The notes under the pieces were generated by a model. It was not told where the DNA came from, did no database searches, and saw nothing but the letters and a program-made list of their open reading frames with translations. The position numbers and the translations under genes were made by a program. Of a stretch of 64,000 nucleotides of DNA, positions 28,301 through 39,145 are shown in pieces. Position 1 is the first letter of the stretch; every line of letters starts with the position of its first letter. Origin of the DNA: Cruorifilaria tuberocauda (lineage: Eukaryota; Nematoda; Chromadorea; Rhabditida; Onchocercidae); contig JABVXU010000229.1 of assembly GCA_013365365.1 (NCBI GenBank), positions 22,371 to 86,370 on the forward strand, in the 5' to 3' direction.

Positions 28301-28430
28301 ATCTTCCATACGTGCATATTTAGTCTCTTCCTGCAAACCTCCAATCTCGTCATTAATATAAGTTAATGTCAATTAATCATATCAATAAATATTGAAATGC
28401 AGAAGTGAACAACAACTCTCGAAAAGTAAT
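25335..28430. other. Spacer between the two chitinase copies
   Basis: About 3.1 kb without any exon I can support. It is AT-rich, and it includes the pyrimidine-rich degenerate repeat at about 27615-27850. I found no remnants of chitinase exons in it. Confidence 0.55.
27615..27850 (+). repeat. Degenerate tandem repeat rich in TTTTTCCAGC
   Basis: About ten irregular copies of a pyrimidine-rich unit around TTTTTCCAGCTTTCC, spaced 15-40 bp apart, make up this stretch. Long open frames on the plus strand (Phe/Ser-rich) are a by-product of the C/T-rich composition and are not genes. Each unit resembles a 3' splice site. Confidence 0.65.
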
Positions 28431-30565
28431 ATGAATTGGACTACGGTAATACTTTTCATTACACTTGCTCATGCAATTCCAACTGTAAGCAGTAAGCCTA
28501 CGGTAGTTGATAAACCGTTCAACGAAACGACAGGTCAGCTTTATGAATATAAAAGTATCATTGAACATACAATTTGATCAAATCATTAGATTGATTTTAA
28601 GGCAAACATGGAAATTATCATCAACGGAAATCATATTGTACCGTAATCATTGCAATTATATCTTTACATATCATTCCAACCTAATCAATGATAGTCAATG
28701 ATCATTCTGATAGTCAAATGAAAAAGAATGAATAGGAAATGCCATAAATTCTATTGAAGACTTGAAAAACTGATTTAAAATGAAATATTCTATTTGAATG
28801 AATTGTAAAGAAATGAAAATTTAGTCGACTTTGAAACATCTCTTCACGCTTATTTTAGGTTATGTTCGTGGATGCTACTACACTAACTGGGCTCAATATC
28901 GAAAAGGTTCAGTGATATCTGAAATTATTCCATTTTTATTTTAAAGATAAAATAGTTTTAAAGAAGTCCGTATAGGCCTTCGAATAAGAATTAGAAAGTT
29001 AATGCAAAGGCAAAGATAGTATTCTGCTGGAACATACATTGCAAAACGGATCGATTTAAAATGCATTTTCGAATTAAAGGAGAAGGCAGATTTTTACCGA
29101 AAGATATCCCAAAAGGCCTATGCACTCATATCCTTTACGCTTTTGCGAGAGTTGATCAGAAAGGCACGTCAATGTAAGTTACAAATTATATTTGTGATTG
29201 TAAATATGAATTAAGTTTTCGCAATTTTCCTCGTATAGTGGACGTCAAAATTATTTCACATTTTGCTGAAGTAGTTACAAACTTCAAAACCTTCCATACG
29301 TGACATTCAATGAGACACGTTGACGTCTGTCAAGTTCAAAAGTTCAATTCAACTGCTAACAGAAAATATCACTCATTTCTCTAAGTTTCCTACTTCAATA
29401 ACTCTCAACCTCAGGCCATTCGAATGGAACGATGAAGACACCGAATGGTCAAAAGGAATGTATTCACGTGTGATAAGGATGAAAAAGCACGATCCGGCGC
29501 TGAAAGTCCTTCTATCATACGGCGGCTACAATTTTGGGTCCTCAACCTTTACTGTTCGTTTCTAATTTTCTTTAAGAGGCAATCACTAGAACTATTAACT
29601 CAGTACATAACTTAAATCTCAATACTCAACCAGATTACGAACACGTAACGTAACCTTATCGGCGATATTTTTCGTATTGGTGAAAAATGGTGAAAAATAT
29701 TAGTGAAAAATGGTAAATCAATCGATGAATGGGTCAGAAAAGTCTTGTAATAGTTCATGAGAAACCTACCCTATGAATAATAAGACAAATAAAATGCTGG
29801 CCTTACAAATAATAAGACAGAAATCTTATGACTTTATGAATTAAGAACTAACCTTATGAATAATAGAATAGGCAGAATTTCAGATTACTCATAATATTTT
29901 GCTGGCTTGATGGAACATAATTTATTGCATTAATCATATATTTGTTAAACGAATTTTTTAATGTTTTAAAATTCTGCAAAATTCAGTGAAAATTTTGCAG
30001 TTAATGCCATCGACAGAAGACTTTGAAACTGCAACGGAAGAACCGGAAATTCCAGAAGATAATGAGGTTGAAGCAAGCACGAGTGTTATCGAACCTATTA
30101 TAGAACCTACCGGTTTGTTGTTCCCGGTTAAAAAAAATTAAACAATCATAGAGAGATGAGAAGAAAGGAAATTCTCAGTATGATTTTTTTATGAGTAAAA
30201 TTTTCAAAGCTAACTTATTACTTTTGTCTGTAAAAATTTGACAGGTACTACATTGGACATGAATCCCAAATAAATAACCGATATTTTATTTCTTCAGTAT
30301 TACATGTAACCTCGTCCTCTTTTCTCCATCTTATGATAATCTGAAAAGTATGAAATGATAATTGTGCCCTGCTCTGATACTGAAATTCTATTTCAGATGA
30401 TAAATGTCCCAGGCCTGATGATTTCCGCATCCCACTGATTGCCATTCGTTCATTCATTGCGCAAATAACCTTTCATTCGTGGTGCAATGTCGGCCGAATA
30501 CCTTTTTCAATGCTCTAATCAAAGTTTGCGATCATATGATGAATGCGCCGCGCAGATGCAAATGA
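28431..30565 (+). pseudogene. Damaged second chitinase copy (catalytic exons missing)
   Basis: A tandem duplicate of the chitinase about 3 kb downstream, same strand. Recognisable exons: 28431-28533 (a different signal peptide, MNWTTVILFITLAHAIPTVS), 28859-28906 (GYVRGCYYTNWAQYRKG), 29080-29173, 29415-29553 (LLSYGGYNFGSSTFT), 30001-30112 (acidic Ser/Thr/Glu linker) and 30397-30565 (chitin-binding domain remnant). The exons equivalent to copy 1 exons 5-10, including DGxDxDWE, are absent. Exon 4 and the linker exon are still phase-compatible, so a transcript could be spliced. The chitin-binding exon carries a net 4-base deletion relative to copy 1 near 30421-30430; the frame entering it stops at 30516-30518, whereas the ancestral frame runs to TGA at 30563-30565 with the last Cys residues preserved. 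Hydrolase activity is not possible; a short secreted product is. Confidence 0.85.
29755..29885. repeat. Short degenerate repeats where catalytic exons are missing
   Basis: Three to four variants of a CCTTATGAATAATAAGACA-like unit follow each other here, preceded by repeated GTGAAAAATGGT words (about 29680-29715). This sits where copy 1 has exons 5-10. Confidence 0.55.
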
Positions 30566-32652
30566 CTTCTCGCTCTACCTGATAATTATTGGAGTAGAAA
30601 TTTGGGATTAGAATGAAAATTCCAAAAAAAAAAAAATTAGATAGTGATAGTACCTTTAACTTATTTTACACTGAGCTATTATAACTTCGTAAATCACGTG
30701 ATGCATAAATTTCTTTCAAAAAAAAAAAGAAATCTACAAAACGGAACTTGCTGAATTCTAGAGGTTGATTTGGCAGTTTTCTGATTTACAATTTTTTGAA
30801 TTTGCAACTTTGCCTGAAGTGTTATTTGAAAGTTATTTTCGAATTTGAAATCTCTTCCAGAGAAACATAGCTATAAGATGAATAAATCAGGTTCAATTTA
30901 ATTATTTCATTTAAATCACCAGTACATTCAAGCGAATATCAAAAGCACAGATAGCTAAAGTTAATTTACGAAATTTTTTCACAAGAAATTAAAATATAAT
31001 TTATATAAATAAATAATAAATATCACATATTTGCTATTTAGGAATTACATTATCCAAAACAAGCATTGTACAGATAAAAAGATAAGCAAAAAATCAATAT
31101 TAAAGTGCTAACTGATCAATCAATTAATCAACAAATGACTACTTTACGTCTTGCGTAATTTTACTTTAACATACTTGAAAAAAATTGTAAAAGTTCATCG
31201 GATTATCGACATTTTTCATCAACTGGCCGAGTTCATCGCTCTAATTTTTCAGTATTGCTCTATTCACATTCGTTATTATGAAAAAAAAAGAAAATTGCCT
31301 TTGCCGAATGAGAATGTGTTTGACAAAAATCAAAATGGATAAAAATGAGAATTCATGTTTTAATAAACATATATTATTAGTTCGAAAAATAAATAAATAG
31401 TAAACAAATGGAAGATGAAGCTATTCTGAGAAAATGAAAACATGACAAAATGAAAATTATTGCCTAACATTAGTATGAGAAAAAAAGTAATATTAATAGC
31501 AACATCATAACCTTTAGGTAAAGCAGTGAAAAGCTAATATACGACTTTATAATAATAGTATTCATTCAAACGTGTAAAGTTTAGATAGTTTAAAATAAAA
31601 ACTTCATAAATCCTTGATTTTATGTGACAGTGATTCTGGAGTCAAAAGGTGAATTAGGACTTCTAGAGCTGTAATTTGTTTTAATTTAACACTTTCAATG
31701 TTTTTTGAAAAAGACTATTTTAAAATTCAAAGAAATTTGATATTCACCCAAATCAGAAAAATTTTTTCTCGAAACAATTTCAATCTTTGAATACATTTTT
31801 AAAATTTCACATATTATAATCATTCGAGAAAACATAATAAGCAACAACAAAAGATAAATATATCTCAGAAAAAGATTGCGTTAGGAAACAAGACTAGAAG
31901 TTCGAAAATATTTAAGGAAAAGAAATCACAGAATAGAAACACAGAGAAGAATAGCAAAAATAAAAAATATAGCCATATAATGTCAAAGTATAGGAGGATA
32001 TAAATTAAAGTGCATATGTAAATGAAATTTATGTAAAATTATTCATTTGTGTATGTAGACGAGTCTAAATTTACTATTTATGTACATGGAACTGTACATG
32101 AAAACAAGTATAAATTTATGCTTTATATACAAAAAGTTAGAAATGCAATTCTAAACAGGAGTTATATTAGGAATATGCAGTTAAAAACTCTCCTGAGTAG
32201 ATGATAAAACAAGCTTTACAAGCATTTTATCTTAATTTTATTGTGATGGTTGATTTATTAAAATTAAAAAAAATCATTCCAATCTGTAAGTGTTATTTTC
32301 TGACTAAAATAAAACCCGTGCTTAAACGTAAATTGTAAAAAAAATTTATAATTATAAAAAATTTGTTCGAGAGAAATAACATTTACGCTCCGACCTACGT
32401 TTCAATATTACTTTTAATAAAATGACGTTCGTAATTTGGCTTCGAGATAGTTTGCCGTTCTACAGCGATATTGTCAAGAATAATCTATTTTCTACTGTTT
32501 CATTATATCTCGGATGGGTAAAATTGCTAGCAATTCACATCTCCAAAATTAATGCTTAAAACGACAAGGGCAGAAATAAACAAAAGTATTTGACATTTAT
32601 CCGGAGACTAGGAATATGTGACTAATTGGAAATGATCCAATTATTACAGTTA
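30566..32652. other. Spacer between chitinase remnant and rab-30
   Basis: About 2.1 kb of AT-rich sequence between convergent units. It should contain the 3' untranslated region of rab-30; a minus-strand AATAAA lies near 32243-32250. No exon, RNA gene or repeat array was recognised. Confidence 0.5.
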
Positions 32653-34507
32653 TCAATTTCTGGAACAGCAAGAGTTCGCTTGCATGGTAACTCGGTTCAG
32701 CAAACTTATTGATCCGGAATCTTTGCCATTTTTGAAATCCATTTGTCTGAAACATGAATTTAAAATTTTGAAATAAAAATCAAACAGATCAAAAATTATG
32801 GGGAAGTAGTGAAACAAGAAATATCATGTTCTAAACTATTTCTATGATATTCGATCTATAACCATCACATACGAATTATAAATGAATTATAAGTGAAAAA
32901 AAAATTCTGTAAATAAATTAAAAGGGACTCTTTTTAGGATACTGCAACAATGCGTCTCACGTGTTTGTGATAACATCATTTGAATGGTATAATGTACTGA
33001 ACAATGAAGCAGTTTCACTAAACTTCACGAATTTCCGCAACCAAATCAATTTTAACACTCTTCCACATACTGACACCGAGTGAAAGAGTCAAAACGATGC
33101 GATATTATATGTCAAATTCTGTGAACGATGGAGGGACATAAATGCCAAGTTGAATAATATTAGGCCGAGTCCACGTCGAGTAAAATAATTTGAAGAAATC
33201 TTCAAATTTTTACCTTCCGTCATTTTTCTTCATATCGTTCGTTAATCGAGTGGCTACTTCATGAAATAAAGTGTCAACGTTGGTTGCATCAAGCGCTGAA
33301 GTCTCGAGAAAATAATCAAAAGCATTAGCATCTGCAAAATTCTTTCCAATCCGTTCTGGTACCTCACGTTCATCTTCTTTGTCAATTTTATTTCCTAAAA
33401 AAATTCTGTAAATAACCTCATAATTTGCCCATTTGTTTCATGAAAAGTTATAAATTCAAAATATAACGGAAAACCGACAAATAACAGAATTATAAGAGAT
33501 GTGAACAGCTACTATCTGCTTTAAATTTCGAAAAGCCATTCAACTCAGTTTTATTTATTACTGACCTACTAGGATTTTTAAAACCCGTCGATTAGCATAT
33601 TGCTCGATCTCACCGAGCCATTCCGGTAAGCAGTCGAAACTTGGTTGGCATGCAACGTCATAAACTAATACTATGGCATGTGCAGACCGGTAATAACTTT
33701 GCGTAATTGAACGGAAACGTTCTTGTCCAGCCGTATCCCAAATTTGAAGCTGCAACGAAATCGATGCATACTCCAAATCGCTTTAAAAAAATTATTACTG
33801 TGCATTAGGATTTAATAGGGCTAAACAAAACAACCAAGAACCACCGACCATTTATCGCATTGGATATAATAAGAAAAACTGATTCTTATAAAATGAAAGA
33901 AAAATCCAAAATTTGATAAAATATCGATATAAAAATTCAACCTTTATTTTATCCTCATTAACTTTAACAGTTTTGATCATGAAATCAACGCCGATTGTAG
34001 CGCTTTGCCCAGGTGGGAAAATTCCCTAGAATGAAAAAAAAATTGGAAATAATTAAATATGCATGTTGATGCTAAAATTAAAATTTCCAAACTGGAACTA
34101 GGGAATATTACTTTCGTTATGCCACTCGAGAACTAATTCGCAAAACTTCAAATCTCTCATAAATAATAGTGCTAGAAATCAGAATTTGTAGCAATAGCAT
34201 GCAGAATATATTCAGAGATGTTTTACAAGCATAAATAAACATGTTTAGTGGCATATAAATCACGTGATTATTTTAAACAATCACAAATTTGTCCACAATG
34301 CAACATTTTAAGATTTCCAAATCTCGAAAGACTATAAAACGATTAACTAATCTACTTTCTCATCGAGCATAATATATCACAAAAGTACTAAAAAACAAAA
34401 GAAGAAAACAAAAACACAACCTGAGTAAATTTACGCACAAGGCACGTTTTACCAACGCCAGCATTGCCAACAAGTACTACTTTGAATAAATATTTATAGT
34501 CTTCCAT
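32653..34507 (-). CDS. rab-30: Small GTPase Rab30
   Basis: Complete 5-exon gene, 209 aa: 34507-34421, 34025-33942, 33749-33566, 33394-33214, 32746-32653. Rab30 is a Golgi-associated GTPase that recruits effectors for trafficking and Golgi integrity. All nucleotide-binding motifs are present: P-loop GNAGVGKT (14-21), the [12 protein letters not shown] switch I/effector region, [11 protein letters not shown] with catalytic Q66, NKID (120-123) and ETSA (149-152). The Rab30-type [17 protein letters not shown] and [13 protein letters not shown] blocks separate it from other Rabs. The C-terminus ends SCCSRN; Cys205-Cys206 followed by three residues is the dual geranylgeranylation arrangement also seen in vertebrate Rab30. 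The start is fixed by the conserved [15 protein letters not shown]. Nothing suggests disruption. Confidence 0.96.
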
Positions 34508-34546
34508 GCCACATTGAAGCCAAACTTCCTTTGCCAAATTCGAATA

Positions 34547-36330
34547 CTAATAAATGAAACGCTTTGCTATCTTCAATAATCCACTAAATGGATTGATCCA
34601 ACTGTCTTCCCTTTCTCTCTTCTTCTGGTCCCTTCTTCCCCTGAAAAAAAACATTGCATTTATATGGAATATATTTCAGTCAAAATTGCGTTATTCCAAA
34701 AAAAAAAAAATCATACTGATTTAACTTAATTACAAAGTTTAATGTAAAATTTTCAATTATTTATATTCAAATTCATTATCAAAAAAAGAGTCACAATGAA
34801 ACAAAATCATTCGATAAACTATTCAGATAACATAAACAATTCTAAGAATCCGATAAACAACATGATGCATTCAAAAAATAAATTATAAATTTTATACTGA
34901 TATCACGAAAAATTTGTTGACCGATATACACCTGATATTCACGAAAAACGGAATATCCGGAGAAATTAAAAGTCCAAAACAAATCACAATTTTGCGGAAA
35001 ACAATCGAAAACAATCATATGAATCGGAAGTTAGAACAGCAAAGAGAACAGAGAAAGAACAGAGCACTGCCGAAACAGGTTCCGTCACACAGCGACTCCA
35101 GTGAGAAACCGCATGTTTGTCAATTTGAACTGAACACTGTGCAATTCTCGAGAATCTCAAATCTTTCTATTGTGTTTGTTTTCGGATTTTCACCACTCAC
35201 TTTCCGGTTTCCGGATAATGTTGCAATTTCGGATGCTTCAGTTATTTACTTTCTCGAGAAATCAGGGACGCTTGATGAATAATGTAAATGCTCTAGTGTT
35301 TGGTTAGAAATTTGAAGTGAAAAGATTAGGTAGAACGTTGTTCTCAGTTAACGATAAGTAGGAAGAGTATATAGTACTTTAGAAAAATATATCATCATCA
35401 TATTTGAAGAACGAAATTTAAAATTTAAATTAAATATCCAAAATGATAGGTAATGCATAAAAATTAATTATTAATTGGCTATCTAGTGGCAGAGTTAGTA
35501 GCAGCAATAAATTTATTTTTGTTTTACATCTGAAGGTTAAACAGAATTCAACAAAACTCATTTTATTATAAATGGATTCAGAAATAACTGCTGTTTCATC
35601 GAAGATCATCTGCATTGTCCAGAAATAATCAGCTTAATTAGCTATTTTTTCCATCGATTTCTGGATCTGAATTTGAATTCCAGGAAGAATCATACAAGTA
35701 AAAGGCTATCAAAACTATTTTATTAAACATATCTTTTCCATCTTGTTAAAAAAACCAAAACAAAAAATTTTTTATTTCAATTTGTAAATTTCTGTACAGA
35801 ATTCTTAATTTTAATCGATAATCATATGCAGTACACTGAAATAAGAAAAGAGCAAAAGATAACGAATTACGAAGGATCGATTCAAAAGAGAAGGAAACTA
35901 CACGTATTATCGCACAGATAATTTTTATCTTAAAAATTTTTTCAACTTTGATTGATTGACATTTTGCAGTATCGTTCGAAATTTCTAATGATAAATTTTT
36001 AGTTTTGGCAAAAAAAGAATTTGCTAAAAACTTTGTCCTTCGCTTTCCCAAACTAAAAGCGTTTCAAAGAAATACATTTTATAGTTTCAATAATATGAGA
36101 ATACGTTCCAAATTAAATTATTAATATTTAAACAATTTCCATATTATTATTAATTTAAAAATAATCGTTGTGATACTATATGGTTTACGTATTTTATACG
36201 CACGTACGTTTTCACGTTTCAATTTTGCTGATAACGAATAATATAAGAGATTAATTGCAAATGTAAAAATGAATAATTAATGCATTGTTGTACAGTGTAT
36301 CAAAAATGGAGATGAACTGACATTGTAGCA
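34547..36330. other. Upstream region of rab-30
   Basis: This region upstream of the rab-30 start is AT-rich, with a somewhat GC-richer patch at 34930-35280. That patch carries a 122-codon plus-strand open frame (34914-35282) with no recognisable motif. An acceptor-like TTATTAG near 34547-34553 on the minus strand could mark the rab-30 5' splice or trans-splice site. No other gene was recognised. Confidence 0.45.
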
Positions 36331-37565
36331 TATTGAAAGATACCGAGAGATATCGGGTGCTAGTCTTTTTAACCCAGTAGAAGCACAGTAATGAAATTAT
36401 CCATGAGAAGCTGGAATAAAATTAATATAACTTCAAATATCCCGTAACACTGAGAAATACCGGAAGGCAATTTCGTCTCACAAGAATCAAAAAACTCACC
36501 AGAATCATGGAAATCGTATGTTAAATTGCAATGCAATTAATTCCCAACTATTGTTTATCATTCCAGTAATACAAGTAATGATTAATGTTTGACTACCTGA
36601 CATTAATTTTCCGAGTGTTTCAAGTTTTTTTCATTTTCTACCCTCGCGACAACAATTACACATTTCAAAATTTGAAAAAAATTTCAAAGTGATTGAGCAT
36701 TTCAAAAATAAATCTTTTTATTTGTTATTTGTTGTAATGAAACAATAGGAATATTTATTTGTCACATAAAATGATAAATATCTAATGAAATAATTAGGAT
36801 GTCAGGGAAAAAACAAAAGGCTAAATTTAAGAAGTAAAGATCGGAACAGTACTCGAACTCATAACTGAAATTCAAAGAGGAATAAAAAAAGACAATAAGA
36901 AATTCTCGAGAAATTCTCAAGAGGAAATAATTTTTTGACGGGCCAAAATTATTTCGCTAAATGCAATGCTTAAATATGCTTCTTTCTACTCTTTTTTTTC
37001 TTATTGTCTTTTATTCCTCTTTGAATTTCAGTTATGAGATCGAGTACTATTCCCATCTTTACTTCTTAAATTTAACCTTTAATTTTTTTCTTGACATCTA
37101 ATTATTTCATTAGATATTTATCATTTTATGTGACAAATAAATATTCCTATTGTTTCATTACAACAAATAACAAATAAAAAAGATTTATTTTTGAAATGCT
37201 CAATCACTTTGAAATTTTTTTCAAATTTTGAAATGTGTAATTGTTGTCGCGAAGGTAGAAAATGAAAAAAACTTGAAACACTCGGAAAATTAATGTCAGG
37301 TAGTCAAACATTAATCATTACTTGTATTACTGGAATGATAAACAATAGTTGGGAATTAATTGCATTGCAATTTAACATACGATTTCCGTGATTTTGGTGA
37401 GTTTTTCGATTCTTGTGAGACGAAGTTGCCTTCCGGTATTTCTCAGTGTTACGGGATATTTGAAATTGTATTAATTTTATTCCAGCTTCTCATGGGTAAT
37501 TTCATTACTGTGCTTCTACCGGGTTAAAAAGACTAGTATCCGGTACCTCTCGGTATCTTTCAATG
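36331..37565. repeat. Large imperfect palindrome, arms about 570 bp
   Basis: The left arm, about 36331-36902, is repeated in reverse complement at about 36998-37565, around a spacer of about 95 bp. Similarity runs the full arm length with scattered single-base differences, mostly transitions, at roughly 5 percent by eye; weak similarity seems to continue beyond the outer ends. Neither arm contains a credible open frame or transposase motif. The structure could be a foldback-type or non-autonomous DNA element, or an inverted duplication. If transcribed it would form a long hairpin RNA. Confidence 0.9.
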
Positions 37566-37872
37566 CTCTTTGTCGTTAATTCATCTCATTCTTTTTACTC
37601 ATTAATTCTTTTATTTCATTTTCAAATTTTCATCTTTTCATTCATGATTTATTTGTTCTTTTATGGATTAGAAAATTTTAATTGAGCTAAATTATCTGAA
37701 GCAAAGAAAATAAAAGAAAAAGAATAAATATAAAATTCCATCGCGAAAATTAGAAAAGTACGATCAATCAAATTTTATTTACCGTATCATTTGCTGTAAA
37801 AGTTATGTCATCTGAAGTGGAAATGTTTGAAATTGTTTTTATTACTAATACTGTAATATTATAGATCGAACA

Positions 37873-39100
37873 ATGCAATACAGTACTTGCTATCAGCAGC
37901 AGTCACAAAAGCCATCGTCGCATATTGTCGTCTGGTCCGAGGACAGTTCAGTAATAGGTTCCTTGTGTGGATGCCTTCCGAAATTTACTGATTTCAAGTA
38001 TTTATCAACCACATTATTGTCAAAATTTGCAACCTTAGGTCTATATTCTGATCTGGATTCGGATTCGGATCCGGTTGATTTGGATAACACGGAGCACGTC
38101 ACTGGCAATAATGAAGTGGAAATAAATAAACAGTTGAAACCGGATTTTAGACGATATCATTGCTATAATAATCAAGGTAAAGCATTGAAAATATAAAAAA
38201 ACAGTGAAGCAAAGTGAGCAGGAGAGAAAGAAAACGGAAGTGGAAGAATTTAAACTTAAAAAATTAGCTATATCGTCTGCTTGCTTATCTTTCTGGTTCA
38301 TGAAAAAGGTAAGAAAGTGATTAATTCATGTCGAAAGGTAAAATTTCTATTCTATGCTAGAAATTCAAATTTTTTGATTCCTTAAATTTCACTGATAAAA
38401 TATAATTTTCAATTTACGCGATCGAAATTAATGAATTATTTACTTTTCAAATCAAAAAGTGTTTAATCATTTTGCTAAGTTAACCCTAGAATAATAATAA
38501 TAAAACTAAAATAGATTTGGTTGAAATAGTTTTATGTAAAATTCCTGCTTCTTTTTTATTTTGTATTTAAATACTTAAAGATTGATATTTAAATATTCTT
38601 GCCTTTTTCTCTAATTACGTCATTATTCATTTCAATTTTTTAGTGTTGCATAAATTTTTAGATCTAAATTGAAATATTCAATTTTGAATTTTCTATAATT
38701 TGTATTCAATAGCTTTTCAGTCTAATCAATTTTAACTGCTTTAACTTCTTTACCTTTCTGTTTTCCTTATTATTATCTCTTATAATAAAACTTTCATGTG
38801 GAAAAAAATTGAAATTAAAATTTCAATTTCAATTTCATATTATTTTGAAAGACGCTTGTATCTTCTAAGCATTGAAATATTTTGTAATTCTATCGATTTA
38901 ACGCCGGATTTTAGAATGCAAATTCGTTTTCGGTTCTCTCATATTGTCAGTGTAATCAGGAATGCTTTCCGACTTTCAGGATTTATTTCATTTATACCAC
39001 CTTGATATATTATAGATTCTTTGCTTCATGCATGCAGTATTAGCGTTGTACATCAAACTGCGAATTTGTTTCCAGAAATGAACATCCCCTTTATTTCTCT

Positions 39101-39145
<45 letters not shown>

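Noticed and set aside
34914..35282. 122-codon open frame upstream of rab-30, antisense to it
   Set aside because: No recognisable domain, no supporting splice sites or neighbouring exons. The local GC rise could simply reflect a promoter region.
35746..36051. 101-codon minus-strand open frame
   Set aside because: Lys/Phe/Ile-rich random composition with no family resemblance and no splice context.
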